Assembly: GCA_963995505.1 (NCBI GenBank)
Contig: OZ023192.1
Span: 11,329,001 to 11,393,000, forward strand
Reading direction: 5' to 3'
DNA: 64,000 nucleotides
Source: Hypericum androsaemum
Taxonomy: Eukaryota; Streptophyta; Magnoliopsida; Malpighiales; Hypericaceae
Shown: in pieces, positions 24,259 to 36,843 of the stretch
Position numbering within the stretch: the stretch's first letter is position 1
Layout of the letters: the number at the start of each line of letters is the position of its first letter
Made by a program: the position numbers and the translations under genes
Notes under the pieces: model-generated
Databases searched by the model: none
The model's input: the letters and a program-made list of their open reading frames with translations, nothing else
Told to the model about the DNA's origin: nothing

Positions 24259-25049
24259 TGATATGAACCTCGGCAGGAGATTTACAACGGACCGTGCTAC
24301 TTTGGATGGAAGAGACCGCAACCCCCGAACTCGAGCCTTGCAAGAACCTTGGTCTAGAAGATCCGCAACCCAAGAAATGGAAATTCGAGAACCTATGGTC
24401 CAAGTCGAACCACGCCACAAACGATGATGGATGAATCGTTTGATAAGTGAAAAGTTTTGCTCAAGCTAAGCAATCCAGCAATTAGCAAGAACACGCAAGG
24501 AGTATCTAACTCACAAAATTATCAATCTCAAAAGTTGTGTCCGTTTTATTGCTAGGAGACCTCCTTATATAGGCTCCAAAGTACCAAGGTATTCCTAAAC
24601 AAGCTAACTCCTTAAAAGGAGCTCAAAGGCTGGCCAAAACTCTCTTTCCTAATCTAAGGATATTCTGGCCGAATTATTCAACTAAAATAGGAAATAATCT
24701 AAGCAAATAATATCTAATAGAATAACTAATAGTTGCACGTCCTAACAAGTAGATGCACAGCCTAAATAGGTTGATTCTTTCTGATTCTCCATGTGCGCAT
24801 GCATCTAGAAGTTTGCGTGCATATCAAGCTTCCAAAATAGCCTCTATCACGTGCATGGGCTTAGCGTGGGCCTCATGCACGTCCTTGCACTTGTACGCAC
24901 CATCTTGAGCCCAGACTTCTTGCATTAATCCATTAAATTCTGCCTAAAACTTTTTGGCTCTTGCTCGTGTCACCGGTCCAATTGGTACGTGCACTTGCCG
25001 TGAGTCTTGTGGCTTGAATGTAGGTGTGTTCGTAGGTGTGCTCACATCA
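24259..25049 (-). repeat. 5' LTR of Gypsy element 18863-25049
   Basis: 791 bp, starting TGATGTGAGCACACC on the minus strand and ending GGTTCATATCA. It matches 18863-19614 along nearly its whole length. A TATA-like segment tatataagg lies on the minus strand near 24570. Confidence 0.9.
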
Positions 25050-25054
25050 ACTAG

Positions 25055-26256
25055 TTTTCTCACTTCTATCCAATCATTTCATGGCAAGTTGTGACTCGTT
25101 GATAGCGGACTTTTGCTCTATAACTTTGAGATTTCGAAAGAGGAAAGATGGAATTTTATTTAAACATGAAAATCATACAAATAAGTTCTTTGAGCACAAT
25201 TGGAAGGTTAGAAACTATATCCTCCGGAATAGTACCTAATTTAGAAGATTTAGCTAATCGCAACACGATTAACTAATATAGGAATATGTACTATTTTACA
25301 CTTAGTCATTAACTCTTGATTAGTACTCTTCTTAAGGATTACCCAGAACTTGACAATGTTTTGTATTCTCTTTAGCTCTAGAAAATATAAATACATGGAG
25401 TATAGTGAAGAAGAATCTAAATATGGACCCTATCCTAGATTTGGTAAAATTAAACCGTATTAAACCCTTAGAATAGGGTGCGGACAGACTCTATAGTCAA
25501 CAAGCATTTCTGGATTTATTGTCATCGTAGAGCTTCGGAAATATAACGTGGCTGTTTAAGAGTAGCAATTAAAATAGCAACTAAAATGCTCGCAATAGTT
25601 CATGAAATTGACGTGAATGAAATATGGCGCAGCTTGACGTTGAGTACAGTTGTTGGTTTCTGACTTTTCAGTTTCAAAGGTGTGGGGGCATGGGCAAGCA
25701 TGTGGTGTGTTGGACTTTGATGCATAAAATATATAATATATAGACCTTACAGGGTATAGTTTTAAAAGGGGTAGGTATAGTTAACTAAAGTGATGACTTT
25801 GATGCATAAAACAGAGAAATATATGTGTTTCAAACATGGTCTCATCGCCGGTCATCGACAATGACCAGGATCCGAATAAGATTTATAAGACCAAAAATAA
25901 TTTGATAGTACACAAATTGTCGCAGCTAGTCACTACATAACCTTTTCCAATCAAGGTTTAATATCAGGCAAAATAGACCCGTGGTGGCATACAAAGTCAT
26001 TCTTGGACGTAATAGAAGATGTTATACCAAAATTTTTTTTAATGGATTTGATTATATATATAAAGCAATATTTACAATCAAGTAGTAAAAGTCTAATCTA
26101 CTTGTTTACATGTTTAATCTCCTCCATCTCTTAAAGATTTAATGTACAAAAATTAGTCTTGATGACCAAAATCCGCAATCGAATTTTTCCATTGCAACTA
26201 CTCGTGAACTCGATAAGTAATGGAATGGATGAGAAGCTCCTGATTGCACCGCTTTC
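25055..26256. other. intergenic, no gene recognised
   Basis: AT-rich spacer between a Gypsy and a Copia element. No LTR start was found for the 5'-truncated Copia that begins near 26257. Confidence 0.45.
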
Positions 26257-28989
26257 TTTAAAAAATTGAGCGATGATAAATTTGTAATGACCAAAGCTGG
26301 TACATTTGTAAGAAAGAGTTACCTAGATAGAGAACTCTTTAAGCTGAATGTAATAACTGCACAACGTGCCTTAGAGGGCCATAATAAAGTTGTTAGTTCT
26401 TTTTACTTGGCTGAGTGTTCTAACTTATGGCATGATAGATTAGGACACGTAAATTTAAGCTCACTAAGAAAGTTTGTAAGTTTAAATTTATTGCCTAAAC
26501 TAGAGTTTAACCTAAATGATAAATGTGAAATATGTGTTGAGGCAAAAATGGCCAAAGCACCTTTTCATTCAGTGGAAAGAAGTATAACACCTTTAGAGTT
26601 AATTCATACCGACGTCTGCGATATGAAACACGTGCAAACTAGAGGTGGAAAAAAGTATTTTATCACATTTATCGATGATTGCACAAGATACTCCTACGTA
26701 TATCTTTTGAAAAGAAAGGACTAAGCCTTTGAAGCTTTCAAAAAGTATAAGAATGAGGTTGAAAATCAACTTAGCAATAAAATCAAAATGATTCGAAGTG
26801 ATTGAGGGGGAGAATATGTAGCTCTGTTTGAGGAATTTTGTTAATCAAATGGCATTATTCATCAAACAACTGCTCGATACTCACCTCAATCAAATGACAT
26901 AGCTGAACGTAAGAATCGAACTCTCAAGGAAATGATGAATGCTATGTTGATTAGGTCGGGTTTACCCCAGAAAATGTGAGGGAAAGCTTTGCTCTAAGCT
27001 AACCACATTCTAAATAAATTACCACACAAGAAAAGGGACAAAATCCTATATGAACTATGAAAAGGGAGAAAGCCTTCATATGGTTACCTTAAAGTGTGCG
27101 GGTGCCTAGCTAAAGTAGAAATACCTCTGCCTAAAATGGTGAGAATATGACCCAAGACTGTTGACTGCATCTTTATCGGATATGCCTACAACAGTAGCGC
27201 ATACCAATTTCTAGTGCATTAGTCTAAAAACCCTGAAATTAATGAGGAAATAGTTATAGAATCAAGAAATGCAATATTCTTTGAGAATACTTTTCCTAAT
27301 AAAGAAAGGAAAGAAGTAAGTTCTAATAAGAGGACTTATGAGGCTGCACGAGGTTCTGATCAAGATGCTCAATAACCTAGACGTGGTAAGAGGACCAAAG
27401 TAGCCAAGTCGTTTGGTTCAGATTTCTTAACATACATGTTAGAAAATGAACCTAGGATAATCCAAGAAGCATTGTCTAGTCCAGATGCTCCTCTCTGGAA
27501 AGAAGCTATCAATAGTGAGATAGAGTCCATCATGCAAAACTACACGTAGAAAATCGTAGATCTCCCACCAGGTTGCAAACCTTTAGGTTGCAAGTGGATC
27601 CTTAAAAGGAAATACAAAGCTGATGAATCAATCGATAAGTATAAAGCTCGGTTAGTAGCTAGAGGATTCAAACAGAAGAAAGGATATAATTACTTTGACA
27701 CGTATTCACCGGTTATAAGATTTATATCTATTAGAGTACTCATAGCCGTTGTAACACTCTATCACCTCGAGATACATCAAATGGATGTAAAGACAGCTTT
27801 CCTAAATGGAGAACTAGAAGAGAAAATATATATGGAATAATCTGAAGGATTTGTTACCCCCGGACAAGAGCGTAAAGTATGTAAACTAGTCAAGTTCTTG
27901 TACGGGCTGAAACAGGCGCCGAAACAATGACATGAGAAATTTGACAGAACAATGATGTCAAATGGCTTTAAGATCAATGAGTGTGATAAAAATGTATACA
28001 TTAAAGGCACACTTGATACTTACGTGATTTTATATCTGTATGTAGACGACATGCTAATCATGAAAAATAGTAATGATCTTATCGTGAAAACTAAGAACAT
28101 GTTAAAGAATAACTTTGACATGAAAGATATGGGTGTAGATGATTTCATACTTGGGATCAAAATCTCTAGGACGACTGAAAAAATTGACTTGTCACAATCT
28201 CACTATGTTGAGAACGTTCTCAAGAAATTTGAAGCGTTTGATAAACTTCCGGCTAAGACTTTGGTAGACCTCAGTCTACACTTAGCTAAAAATATAGGGG
28301 ACCCAATATCTCAACTGAAATATGCAAAGATTATTGGGAGCCTGATGTACTTGAAAAATTGTACACGCCCTGATATTGCATATTCAGTTAGCAAGCTTAG
28401 TAGATTCACAGGTAATCCAGGAACGGACCACTGGCTAGCTCTGGAAAGGATTCTAAAGTATCTAAAATATACTTTAAACTATGACATACTTTATATTAGA
28501 TATCTAGATATATTAGAATGATATAGTGATGCGAATTAGATATCAGATACTAAAGACTCCAAATCTACTAGTGAGTACGTGTTCACCATAGGTGGAGGAG
28601 CTGTGTCCTAGAAATCCTCTAAACAAACATGCATAGCTCGATCTACCATGGAGTTAAAGTTTATAGCATTAGATAAAGCTGGGGAAGAAGCTAAATGACT
28701 CAGAAACTTCCTAGAGGATATTCCTTGTTGGAACAAACCTGTGCCTCCTATATTGATACATTGTGATAGTATGTCAGTAATCGGGAGAGCACAAAGTACT
28801 ATATATAACGGTAAGTCTCGACACATCCGTGGGAGACATAACACCGTTAGATAATTGATCTCTCGTTGTGTAATTACTATTAATTATGTGAAGTCCAAGG
28901 ACAACATAGCTGATCCTTCGACGAAAGAAATCAACAGAGATAAAATATATAATGCACTAAGGGGAATTGGGTTACAATCTACACATTAA
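26257..28989 (+). pseudogene. Copia integrase-RT-RNase H, one frame with 17 internal stops
   Basis: A single reading frame can be followed from the pre-integrase region to TAA at 28987-28989. Ordered landmarks: NLWHDRLGHVNLSSLRKF (His of the HHCC finger) with CEICVEAKM, integrase ELIHTDVCD and ERKNRT, RT KARLVARGFKQKKGYNYFD, MDVKTAFLNGELEE, LYVDDMLIM, and RNase H ARSTMELKFIAL and KSRHIRGRH. I counted 17 internal nonsense codons (the first at 26722) and no frameshift. Several fall where Trp or Gln is normal, consistent with C-to-T decay of methylated DNA. The element cannot produce any of these enzymes. Confidence 0.85.
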
Positions 28990-29533
28990 AAAAATGTTCA
29001 TAGCGATAACTCAACCATGATGAGTGGAGATCCCACAAAATTGGTTCAATGCGACAACTAAGTTATGGATGGTTAAGATGATCACTTGGAGCCCATCCCA
29101 TTCTAAGAAGCTACACATTTACTAACCTACAGAGGTGTGGTAAGGTTAAGCGTCTACGCTTTTAATGATTCCTATACCAGATAAGGGTGGAGTATGATAG
29201 GATACTCCTGATAGGAGATCACCTATATAAGTGTGAAGTGAGGCCGCTTCAAATAGAAAAATACTTATGAATCTAAGATAAGGTCCATGGTCGAAATGGA
29301 TACAACGTGAGAACTAAGAATATTAGAGATATCATTGTGTAAATATTATTATCTTGGTTTATATCAAAAGCTGACCAGTTCAAGACATTGTGTTCATTGA
29401 GCAGCAAGTAAATCCGATAACATCTTACTAGAGAAAGTTTAAAGTTGTAAGCTACCTATCTCGATGCAATGATAACTCATCAGAACTTTTTTTTAAGTGT
29501 CAGCATGCATTAATCATCATTCATGTGGGAGAT

Positions 29534-30425
29534 TGTTAGAATTTGAATGAAAATTAAGTCCAATTGGCCCAAAGTGGAAAAGGCCCAAGGTGGGAAGCCC
29601 AAGATGGGAATGGAAAAGGGCATTACCACATCGGAAAATGCAACAAAGTTTTCCAAGTATATAAGGAGATGCTCCTTGTTAGTTAGTAACTAAGTTGACC
29701 ACCTGGAAAGGTAACTCAGACATGCTACGAGGATGGTGTGTAGCACCATCCGAGCACGAGCATGCACACGTGCATGTGCGCATGGCGCATTGAGTGCAGA
29801 TCATAATGGGCACTTTGAGGCACACTTTGCACGTGTGCATCGATGCGAGGAGCCGGAAGAGCTTTGAAGTTTTGCCAAAATTTGGAGACCACTCGTACAT
29901 CTTCGGGGACCTGCACAGGGATACGAGGAGGTGCGAAAGGCTGGGCAATTCAAGAAGATTCCAGATTGCTTTGACGAAGGGTCACGACCAGATATGCTGG
30001 TCGGAAGAGTCACGGAACTTTTAGAAGCGTCCGAAGAGTCATGAGCCGAAGTGGTCAGGCACTGCTTGCCAAAAGGGTGCTACTGTCACCCAGAAATGTG
30101 CCCCTTCGGAGTGCCAGGCAGCCATTCAGATTTCAGTTCTCCAACGCCTATAAATAGGCCCGCCTACCAACCATTTTACTTACTCCACTACTCGTTGCAT
30201 AACATCTCTCTTTAGCAATAGTAGTTTCCCCCTCTTTCTCTCTCTCTGGAAAATTTTGAGTATCCAGCATTTCGCCGAAGCTTCGAGAATCGTTGTGCTA
30301 CGATCTTGGAAGTAATTAGTCGTTGTATCTTGGAACAATTGCCGTAGCCCGTAAGTACTTGATACGGGACAATCTCATCTTACGGAGAAAGAGTAAAACT
30401 CTTACCTCGACTCAGATCCTAATCA
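29534..30425 (+). repeat. 3' LTR of the truncated Copia element (right end approximate)
   Basis: Starts TGTTAGAATTTGAATG after a purine-rich tract. It contains TATA-like ctataaataggc near 30147 and a pyrimidine-rich stretch near 30226-30246. The terminal CA cannot be fixed without a partner LTR. Confidence 0.6.
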
Positions 30426-31511
30426 AGTACACCACCTTCTACAAACAACAAGCAATTCCTTGCGAACCAAAATTCACAAATAATCGTTCCATAGAACACA
30501 AACCACACCTTTTTAGACATACAAATGAAACCCATCCACACCTTCTTAAAGTTTGCATTCTGTTTTGAGACCGTCAAAAATTGCATTAGAATAGGCATAT
30601 GTTTCGAGCCTACCAGCCTACACGAACACGAATTATCAACTTGGAAATTTAACAAGCAATTGCCTCTAACGAGGAATCATGGCGCCACTGGCCGCCTATG
30701 GCATAGAGAAAACCTGGAGAAACTATTTCCATATTGAAACAAAGATATTCTCTCAACTGCGTTTCTTACTGTTGCAATTGACAGAACTAACGAGAGTTAA
30801 TTTTAGATAAATCTTAGATTCAAATTTAAGAATCTATTATTTAGATAATCTGACCGTGGTGGATTAAATGTATTATTTAATAGTCATGTCATGTGGGCAG
30901 CCAACCAAACCGGCAATAAGGTTCCAGGGGAATTTTTTTTATGGCAAATGTGAAAAGCAACAATATATTTTGGACCACACGTGTCGTTGTTTTCCGCCCG
31001 TTTTACGGACGTGTTTCCCGCTCCCTTGTCTTCCAGGTGACAAAAACTCAAATAGAGCTCTAATAACTGAGATATAAGCAGCTCTTGACTATTTATTACA
31101 AAGGTATATACTTTATGCCTGAGAAAATTATGTTGACTTCACATGTTAATACCGACAGCCATTTCATTTACGCTCATGGATGCATTAATTCCAGGAAACA
31201 TGTAAACGGCAGGTTCATGAGAAGCTTGTTTACCATCTGCAAACCTATTTCCAGAGCATGACCCCTCCCGCCGTGTTTTCATGATATTTTTTTTCGTAAA
31301 ACTTAAATCAAGACTTTTTTAAAATCAAAATTATTTATTACTTGAGTTAACATTTAATTTATACAAAATTTTCTGATTTTCCAAAGAGAATAGCAATGGG
31401 CAAGATCTACCCTTATTCATATCCTATTTTTTAAGGGTGGAAACAAAAAAATTACAATTATCCTCTTTAAAAATAAAGATTAGGGCACGATCCGGGTCTT
31501 AAAAAAAGGAC
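30426..31511. other. intergenic, no gene recognised
   Basis: Mixed-composition spacer. Short open frames around 30323-30737 have no recognisable domain; part may still be LTR or leader sequence. Confidence 0.4.
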
Positions 31512-31520
31512 AGGATGAGG

Positions 31521-31950
31521 GGTATGGATTGGGTATGGAATGCCACTATTCCGAACCGTTTGGAATGAAGACACGCGGAGACTTTTTTTATAAATGCGCT
31601 AAAATACGGGGACCAAAATAAAAAAAGCCATGCACAAACACAGGCCGGATACAAATACCATTATCACATAACTGCGCATGCCAGTATCACATAACTGCGC
31701 ATGCCAGTGTGACCTTTTTGCAAAAATGCTAAAATACGGGAGACCAAAATGAAAAAAACTACGCGTGTGATTATCATCAATGGGGACTTGCCGTTTTCAC
31801 AAAAACAAATGCCATTATCACATAACTGTACTTGCCATTATCACATAACTGCGTTTGCCATTATCACATACTTGCGCTTGCCGCTACGGTCCCCCTTCAG
31901 TCCAAACCATCCGGAATCAATTTCTTCACTCCGTACCCAATCAAAACCCC
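31521..31950. mobile_element. non-autonomous TIR element, family B copy 2 (Mutator-like)
   Basis: Bounded by the perfect 9-bp duplication aggatgagg at 31512-31520 and 31951-31959. Left end GGTATGGATTGGGTATGGAA is inverted at the right as TCCGTACCCAATCAAAACCC. The inverted homology extends inwards about 60 bases. The interior has several 23-bp tandem units with core agtatcacataactgcgcat. No coding capacity. Confidence 0.78.
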
Positions 31951-31959
31951 AGGATGAGG

Positions 31960-33250
31960 GCAACCCGCGGATGCATGTTATTATAAAATTATTTTATTTT
32001 AAAAAAATAAAAATGTAAGAAAAAAAAAGATCATTCTGGTTTACTTATTCTATAGTATTCTATTTCAATTAGCAGTTCTGAGTTCCCGGACGCTATTCCT
32101 GGAATAGGATCCCCTTTGGTAGAGAGTCCAGATTTCAAGAAAAAGTATTTCTTGTTTTGAATTCCCATTTCCATAAGAATGGGATAGCATTTCTCTTCTG
32201 CATGTCCATGGAGTTTTGAAAAATGGATATCGCCAGAAAATATTTTGAGTTCCCATTTTTTTTTGGACAAAACGAAAGATTGTGTCGATAAACATTTTTT
32301 TCTTAGCAATTTTGTGATAGGTCATTCCATCGCGAAACTAATCCAATTCTGAGTTGTTGATGTAAGCCCCTCCTCGGGCGGATTCCTCGGCCCAGCAGAG
32401 TGCTTTCACCGTTGGTGTTCTTTTCGATCTTGTCAGTCCCGATGGATCTAAATCAACAATTTAATACAATAATAAGAAAATAAAATAGCTCACAGACGTC
32501 GTACCAGGAGCTAATCAAGTCCCACATCTGTGTTGAAAAATATTCGTGATCCCATGCTTCTCCTACAAATCGATTGTGTTCGAATCCTCTATTTTTATTT
32601 TCCCGATCTAAATAAAGCAGGTTTTACATTTTTACATGAAGAAGATTTGGCTTAGCTAATTGTTCTACACTTCTTACTTGGTGTAGCTCTGAATTGAATA
32701 ATTCGTTCGGACTAAAGGATCTAGGCGGATGGCTAGTGATCCAAGGAAACGAAAGAATTGGTTACATTTTTCCGCTCTTTTTTTTTTAAGAAAAGGGCGC
32801 TTGGGCTTAAGAAATGCCCATTCTAACTAAGAATTCTTGTGGTTCCGGAGGATCCAGCTACATGAAAACTAGGAACGGAGAGCGAGTGAAACATCTTTCA
32901 CAATCCCTGGAGAACAAGCCAAATCAAAAATTAAATAGAAAAAATGATTAAAAAAACTAAAAATGGCTACCTTCAGATCAAGGATTAGCCCCCCTTTTTA
33001 CAGGTCAGTGGACCCGGGGACCAGAAATACGACCATTCAAAGCATAAAAAAGTCTGTTTCTATCGGCGGTATCTTATACAGAAACTCATTCATTTTCATT
33101 AGAAGGTCCAGCTCCCAATCAAGCAGACATTGTTGGTTATTTTGATAACATTGATCACACTCTTCTCATAGCCCAATGATTTTTATATATTTTTCCAGTA
33201 GTCTGCTCTCCGAAAAATATTCATTTGGATCAAGGCGGTGAATGATAACA
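31960..33250. other. spacer of unclear origin, possibly partly organelle-derived
   Basis: No gene is assigned. The composition is less repetitive than the surrounding DNA. A minus-strand frame at 32309-32031 contains ELKIFSGDIHF, which I recall from plastid rpoC2; neighbouring residues do not obviously follow that protein, so this may be a short organelle-derived patch or chance. Confidence 0.3.
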
Positions 33251-33814
33251 ACGAAATCAAGTGCTAACCCCCAGGAGGGTTGCAACTTTTTAACTGCCGC
33301 ATTTAAGTGTCAGCTGCTTTTGTTTTTGTCACGAAAATGACAAAAATATCATTAAAAAAAAAGAAATACCTCCAAATCTCACTATGAACACAAAGAACCA
33401 AACCCAGAAATCAAAATAAAAAATCAAACTTTCATCACGAACATGGAAATGGTTTGTCGCATCATCTATGGTCTAGGTCCAATTCTGTGTGCCCACTAGT
33501 TTCCTTCACTTCACCTCCTCCACCTTCTTCCCCCAATTTCACAAACCCTAAAATTTCTCCAAAACTAATTCCACCTAACTAGCCAAACTTTCATCACCTT
33601 CTTCTCTCTATCTTTATTTAGTTGTGTCAGGCAAGGTTAATTCGAGCTGGGAGATAGAGGAGGAGCTGAGTACCAGTGGCGGGATACGACAATTTGGGAG
33701 ATTGACGATTCACAGCTAGTTGCAGCGGTGGAGGGTGCCTACATTTGCATGGTGGACGATAGGGTGGTGACGGTGGTGATTTCTTCCGCCGCTGGAGCTG
33801 TGACCAGGAAGAGG

Positions 33815-34294
33815 TGTTGACAGACACCATGAATCATCAGCTTGGACTTGGTGAGGAGATAAGTTTTCTGCTAGATGAAGATGAGGATAGAGACGACTTT
33901 GACTTGTTGCTGGAGAAGAAAGAAGAAGAACTTCGACGATGCAACGTCGTTCATTTTAGTGGATAGTCAGGCCCATTTCTGACCCAGTCCTTAAGTTAAA
34001 TATGTGACTAAGCCCACGTGTCTTTGTGACCCATTAGCTGCTGTGAATTAGTTAGATGCTGACGTGGATCAGTAACAACTACTCTAGTGTACATCTAATA
34101 TAAATACTTGATATGTGTACAGATGGAAATATAAGAAAATTGAGATTATTTTCCCCACCAAAAGTAACCCCTCAGATTTTTCTCTCTCTCTCTCTCTCTC
34201 TCTTACTCTCTCTAGTGGTTCATCTCCCGTCAGCTCACTTGAGCTTTAACCGAGCTTCCATTAAAGCTCTACCTCAAGTTTTAGCTTCTTTACA
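33815..34294 (+). repeat. 5' LTR of Copia element 33815-39773
   Basis: 480 bp, TGTTGACAGACACC to CTTCTTTACA. A (tc)n run lies at about 34181-34203 and a TATA-like atataaata near 34098. Confidence 0.92.
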
Positions 34295-34307
34295 TGGTAT
34301 CAGAGAG
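34295..34307 (+). other. primer-binding site
   Basis: TGGTATCAGAGAG directly follows the terminal CA of the 5' LTR, the usual Met-tRNA primer site with one change. Confidence 0.85.
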
Positions 34308-34382
34308 CTAGATACGCTTAGATCTAGCAGCAATCCTTCTAAATCTCAGTTCATCCCTCATATTTTGAGCAAGAAATTAACA

Positions 34383-35606
34383 ATGGCAGCGATTACAAGT
34401 ACTGGCATTCATCGTGATGGATCTTCTGCCAATTTTCCTGAGAATATGCTATTTTATCTACATCATAGCAAAAATCTAGCTATTATTCTTGTTGTTCCTC
34501 CCTTGAACGCATCTAACTACCTCAGTTAGAGTAGATCGATGAGGCAAGCTCTACGATCCAAGAAGAAATGGCCTATGGTGGACGGATCTGTAGCTAAGCC
34601 TAGTAAAGATGATGTCATGTACGATGTATGGGAGAGATGCAATAGTATAGTCCTCAGCTGGCTCGTAGGTTCCATAGAACCAACAATCGCTTAGAGCGTG
34701 AGCTGCCTTGACTCTGCTGTAGCAGTTTGTGCTGATCTAAAGGGGGGATTTGGACGAGGAGATTCCATGCGCATTGCTCGCCTGCAAACTTCATTGCTTT
34801 TCGAAGTTTATGGGATGATTTTTGTGAGTTTCATCCAATTCATCTTTGCAAGTATGTTGATAAAGAGAATATCAGGAGAATCTATGAAATATTCTCGAGA
34901 ATATCAGGAGAATGATCAGGTCATTAGGTTCTTGATAGGTTTGAATGAGAATTATAGCACTATGACCTCTCAGATTATACTCATGGATCTGTTGCCTGAT
35001 GTTAATAGAGCGTTGTTATTGGCTCTGCAACATGAGCAACAACTTTTGAATGGATCTTCTCCTGTGCTCACTTTAGCTAGTCATGTTGGAGTTGTTCCTA
35101 ATAGTTCCAATGCTCTAGCTATTTTTGGGAATGGAAGGCAGCATTGGAATGTCAGTAAGAGAGCTGCAGTTTGTTCTTATTATGGTAAAGAGAGGCATAC
35201 TGTAGAGAAGTGCTATAGAAAGTACGATTTTCCCCCTAGTTTCAAGTTTACCAAGTCTGCTGGTTCTTCGGGTTCCTTTTCACAAGAAAATAGTAGTTAT
35301 AGAACTGGATTTCATACGAATAGAGGACCTTCTCCCATAGATAATCAAGTTTCTGCAGAAAACTTGAGAGAGGCCAATGAGGGCTTGGCTAAACTGGCCT
35401 TGACCCCAAAGCAATACTTGGGTTTGATTGCACTGTTTCAACACTCATCAGTAGGTTCCCCTGAAAATGTTGGTGGTAGTTCTTCCTCTCCAGCATTTAA
35501 CCAATCTCAGGTCAATTCTATTGCTATAGGCAATAATTTCATCACTGGTACATCTCTTTTTCCTTTTCATAGAGCCTGCTTTAGTTCATCTTCTTATGAT
35601 TATTAG
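34383..35606 (+). pseudogene. Copia gag
   Basis: Frame from ATG 34383 with stops near 34527 and 34692. Features: an N-terminal LNASNYLS block, the UBN2-type core (QVIRFLIGLNENYSTMTSQI), and a zinc knuckle in which the second Cys is Tyr (CSYYGKERHTVEKC), which would spoil metal binding. The last part is Ser/Asn-rich. Confidence 0.82.
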
Positions 35607-36800
35607 ATTTTAGATTCCAGAGCCTCAGACCACATTGCTTGTTCTCTCAAGCATTTCATTCACTGTGAACCAATTAGCCATGTTCAGATTACTCTACCTA
35701 ATAACCAAACAACTTTTCCCACACATAGGGGTACTATCGAGTTGTCAGATAACATATATTTATTTCATGTTCTTCTTGTTCCATCATTTACATTCAACCT
35801 TCTTTTTGTCAGTAAACTAACCATAATTTCTCTTTTTAATTTTGTTTCCAATCCAATCTTTGTCTTATCCAGGACCTTCTCAGTTCGAGAGTGATTGGTA
35901 GCATTGTGGAATCACAAGGACTGTATATCCTCAACCTCAGCTTCCAACCACAATCACAGCCTTCATCTACTGCTTTCCCTGCAACAGCTTCTTTGTATGT
36001 GTCAAAGGACTTTGATCTTTGGCATTATCGTTTAGGCCACATACCTTTGCCTAAACTTTAACTTCTACATAAACTTGATCCTACTATTCAACCTAGAACC
36101 ATTCATCATTGTGATATTTGCCAATTTTCTAAGCGTAAATGCCTGCCATTTCCTGATAGTAATGCTACTGTTGCTGGAATTTTTGATCTGATTCATTTAG
36201 ATATCTTGGGTAGATATGCTCTACCCACGCATAATGGTTACATCTATTTCCTTACCATCATAGATGATTTCTCTCGATATACCTGGTTGTATATGATGAA
36301 AGGGAAGGGAGAAACTAGACAGATTGTTGCAGAGTTTTGTGCTATGGTTAATGCCCAATTTGGAATGACTGTCAAAAGAGTCTGGACTGATCAAGGAAAA
36401 GAGTTTATGATGACTGAATGGTTTAAGGAGAGAGGAATACTTCATGAACAAAGTTGTGCATATACTCCCCAATAAAATGGGAGAGTAGAGAGGAGACATC
36501 AAACAATCTTGAATAAGGCTAGAGCTTTGCTATTTCAATCTGGTCTTCCCTTATATTTTTGGGGAGACGCAGTCCTCTATGCCACGTACCTGATGAATAG
36601 AACTCCCTTTACGAGTATCTATAACCTCATTCCCTACCAACGCCTGTACCAAACATCTCCCCAGTTCAGTCACCTTCGTGTCTTTGGCTGCTTGAGTTAT
36701 GCAACTACCAACTCCACTCATAGGACCAAATTTCAACCCCGGCTCGACAGTTTATTTTCCTGGGATTCCTATTGGCATAAAAGGGCATCGATTGTATGAT
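35607..36800 (+). pseudogene. Copia protease and integrase
   Basis: The protease loop reads ILDSRASDHIA; the catalytic D-S-G is D-S-R. Pre-integrase residues FDLWHYRLGHIPLPKL and CDICQFSKRK follow, then the integrase core with IHLDILGRYALP, VWTDQGKEF and NGRVERRHQ, the three catalytic positions D, D and E. Stops interrupt the frame (for example before NGRVERR near 36473). Inactive as it stands. Confidence 0.82.
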
Positions 36801-36843
36801 CTAGACTCCCATATCACCCTTATTTCTCACGATTTGGTATTTT

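Larger units (their letters stand above)
18863..25049 (-). mobile_element. Ty3/Gypsy retrotransposon, decayed, TSD ACTAG
   Basis: Flanked by the 5-bp duplication actag at 18858-18862 and 25050-25054. On the minus strand the order is 5' LTR (25049-24259), primer site, gag, protease, reverse transcriptase, RNase H, integrase, 3' LTR (from 19614 to 18863). Integrase and RNase H sequence resembles the CRM-type chromovirus group, a tentative call. Damage includes premature stops at 23165, 22907, 21852 and 20457, a frameshift near 22315, and a deletion fusing integrase to the 3' LTR. A further copy of the family begins at 63432. Confidence 0.92.
26257..30425 (+). mobile_element. 5'-truncated Ty1/Copia element with 3' LTR
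   Basis: Coding remnants from pre-integrase to RNase H (26257-28989), a noncoding stretch of about 540 bases, then a polypurine-like gtgggagat and an LTR start TGTTAGAATTTGAATG at 29534. No 5' LTR, primer site, gag or protease is present, so the left end is truncated. The right end is approximate because no second LTR is available. Confidence 0.75.
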
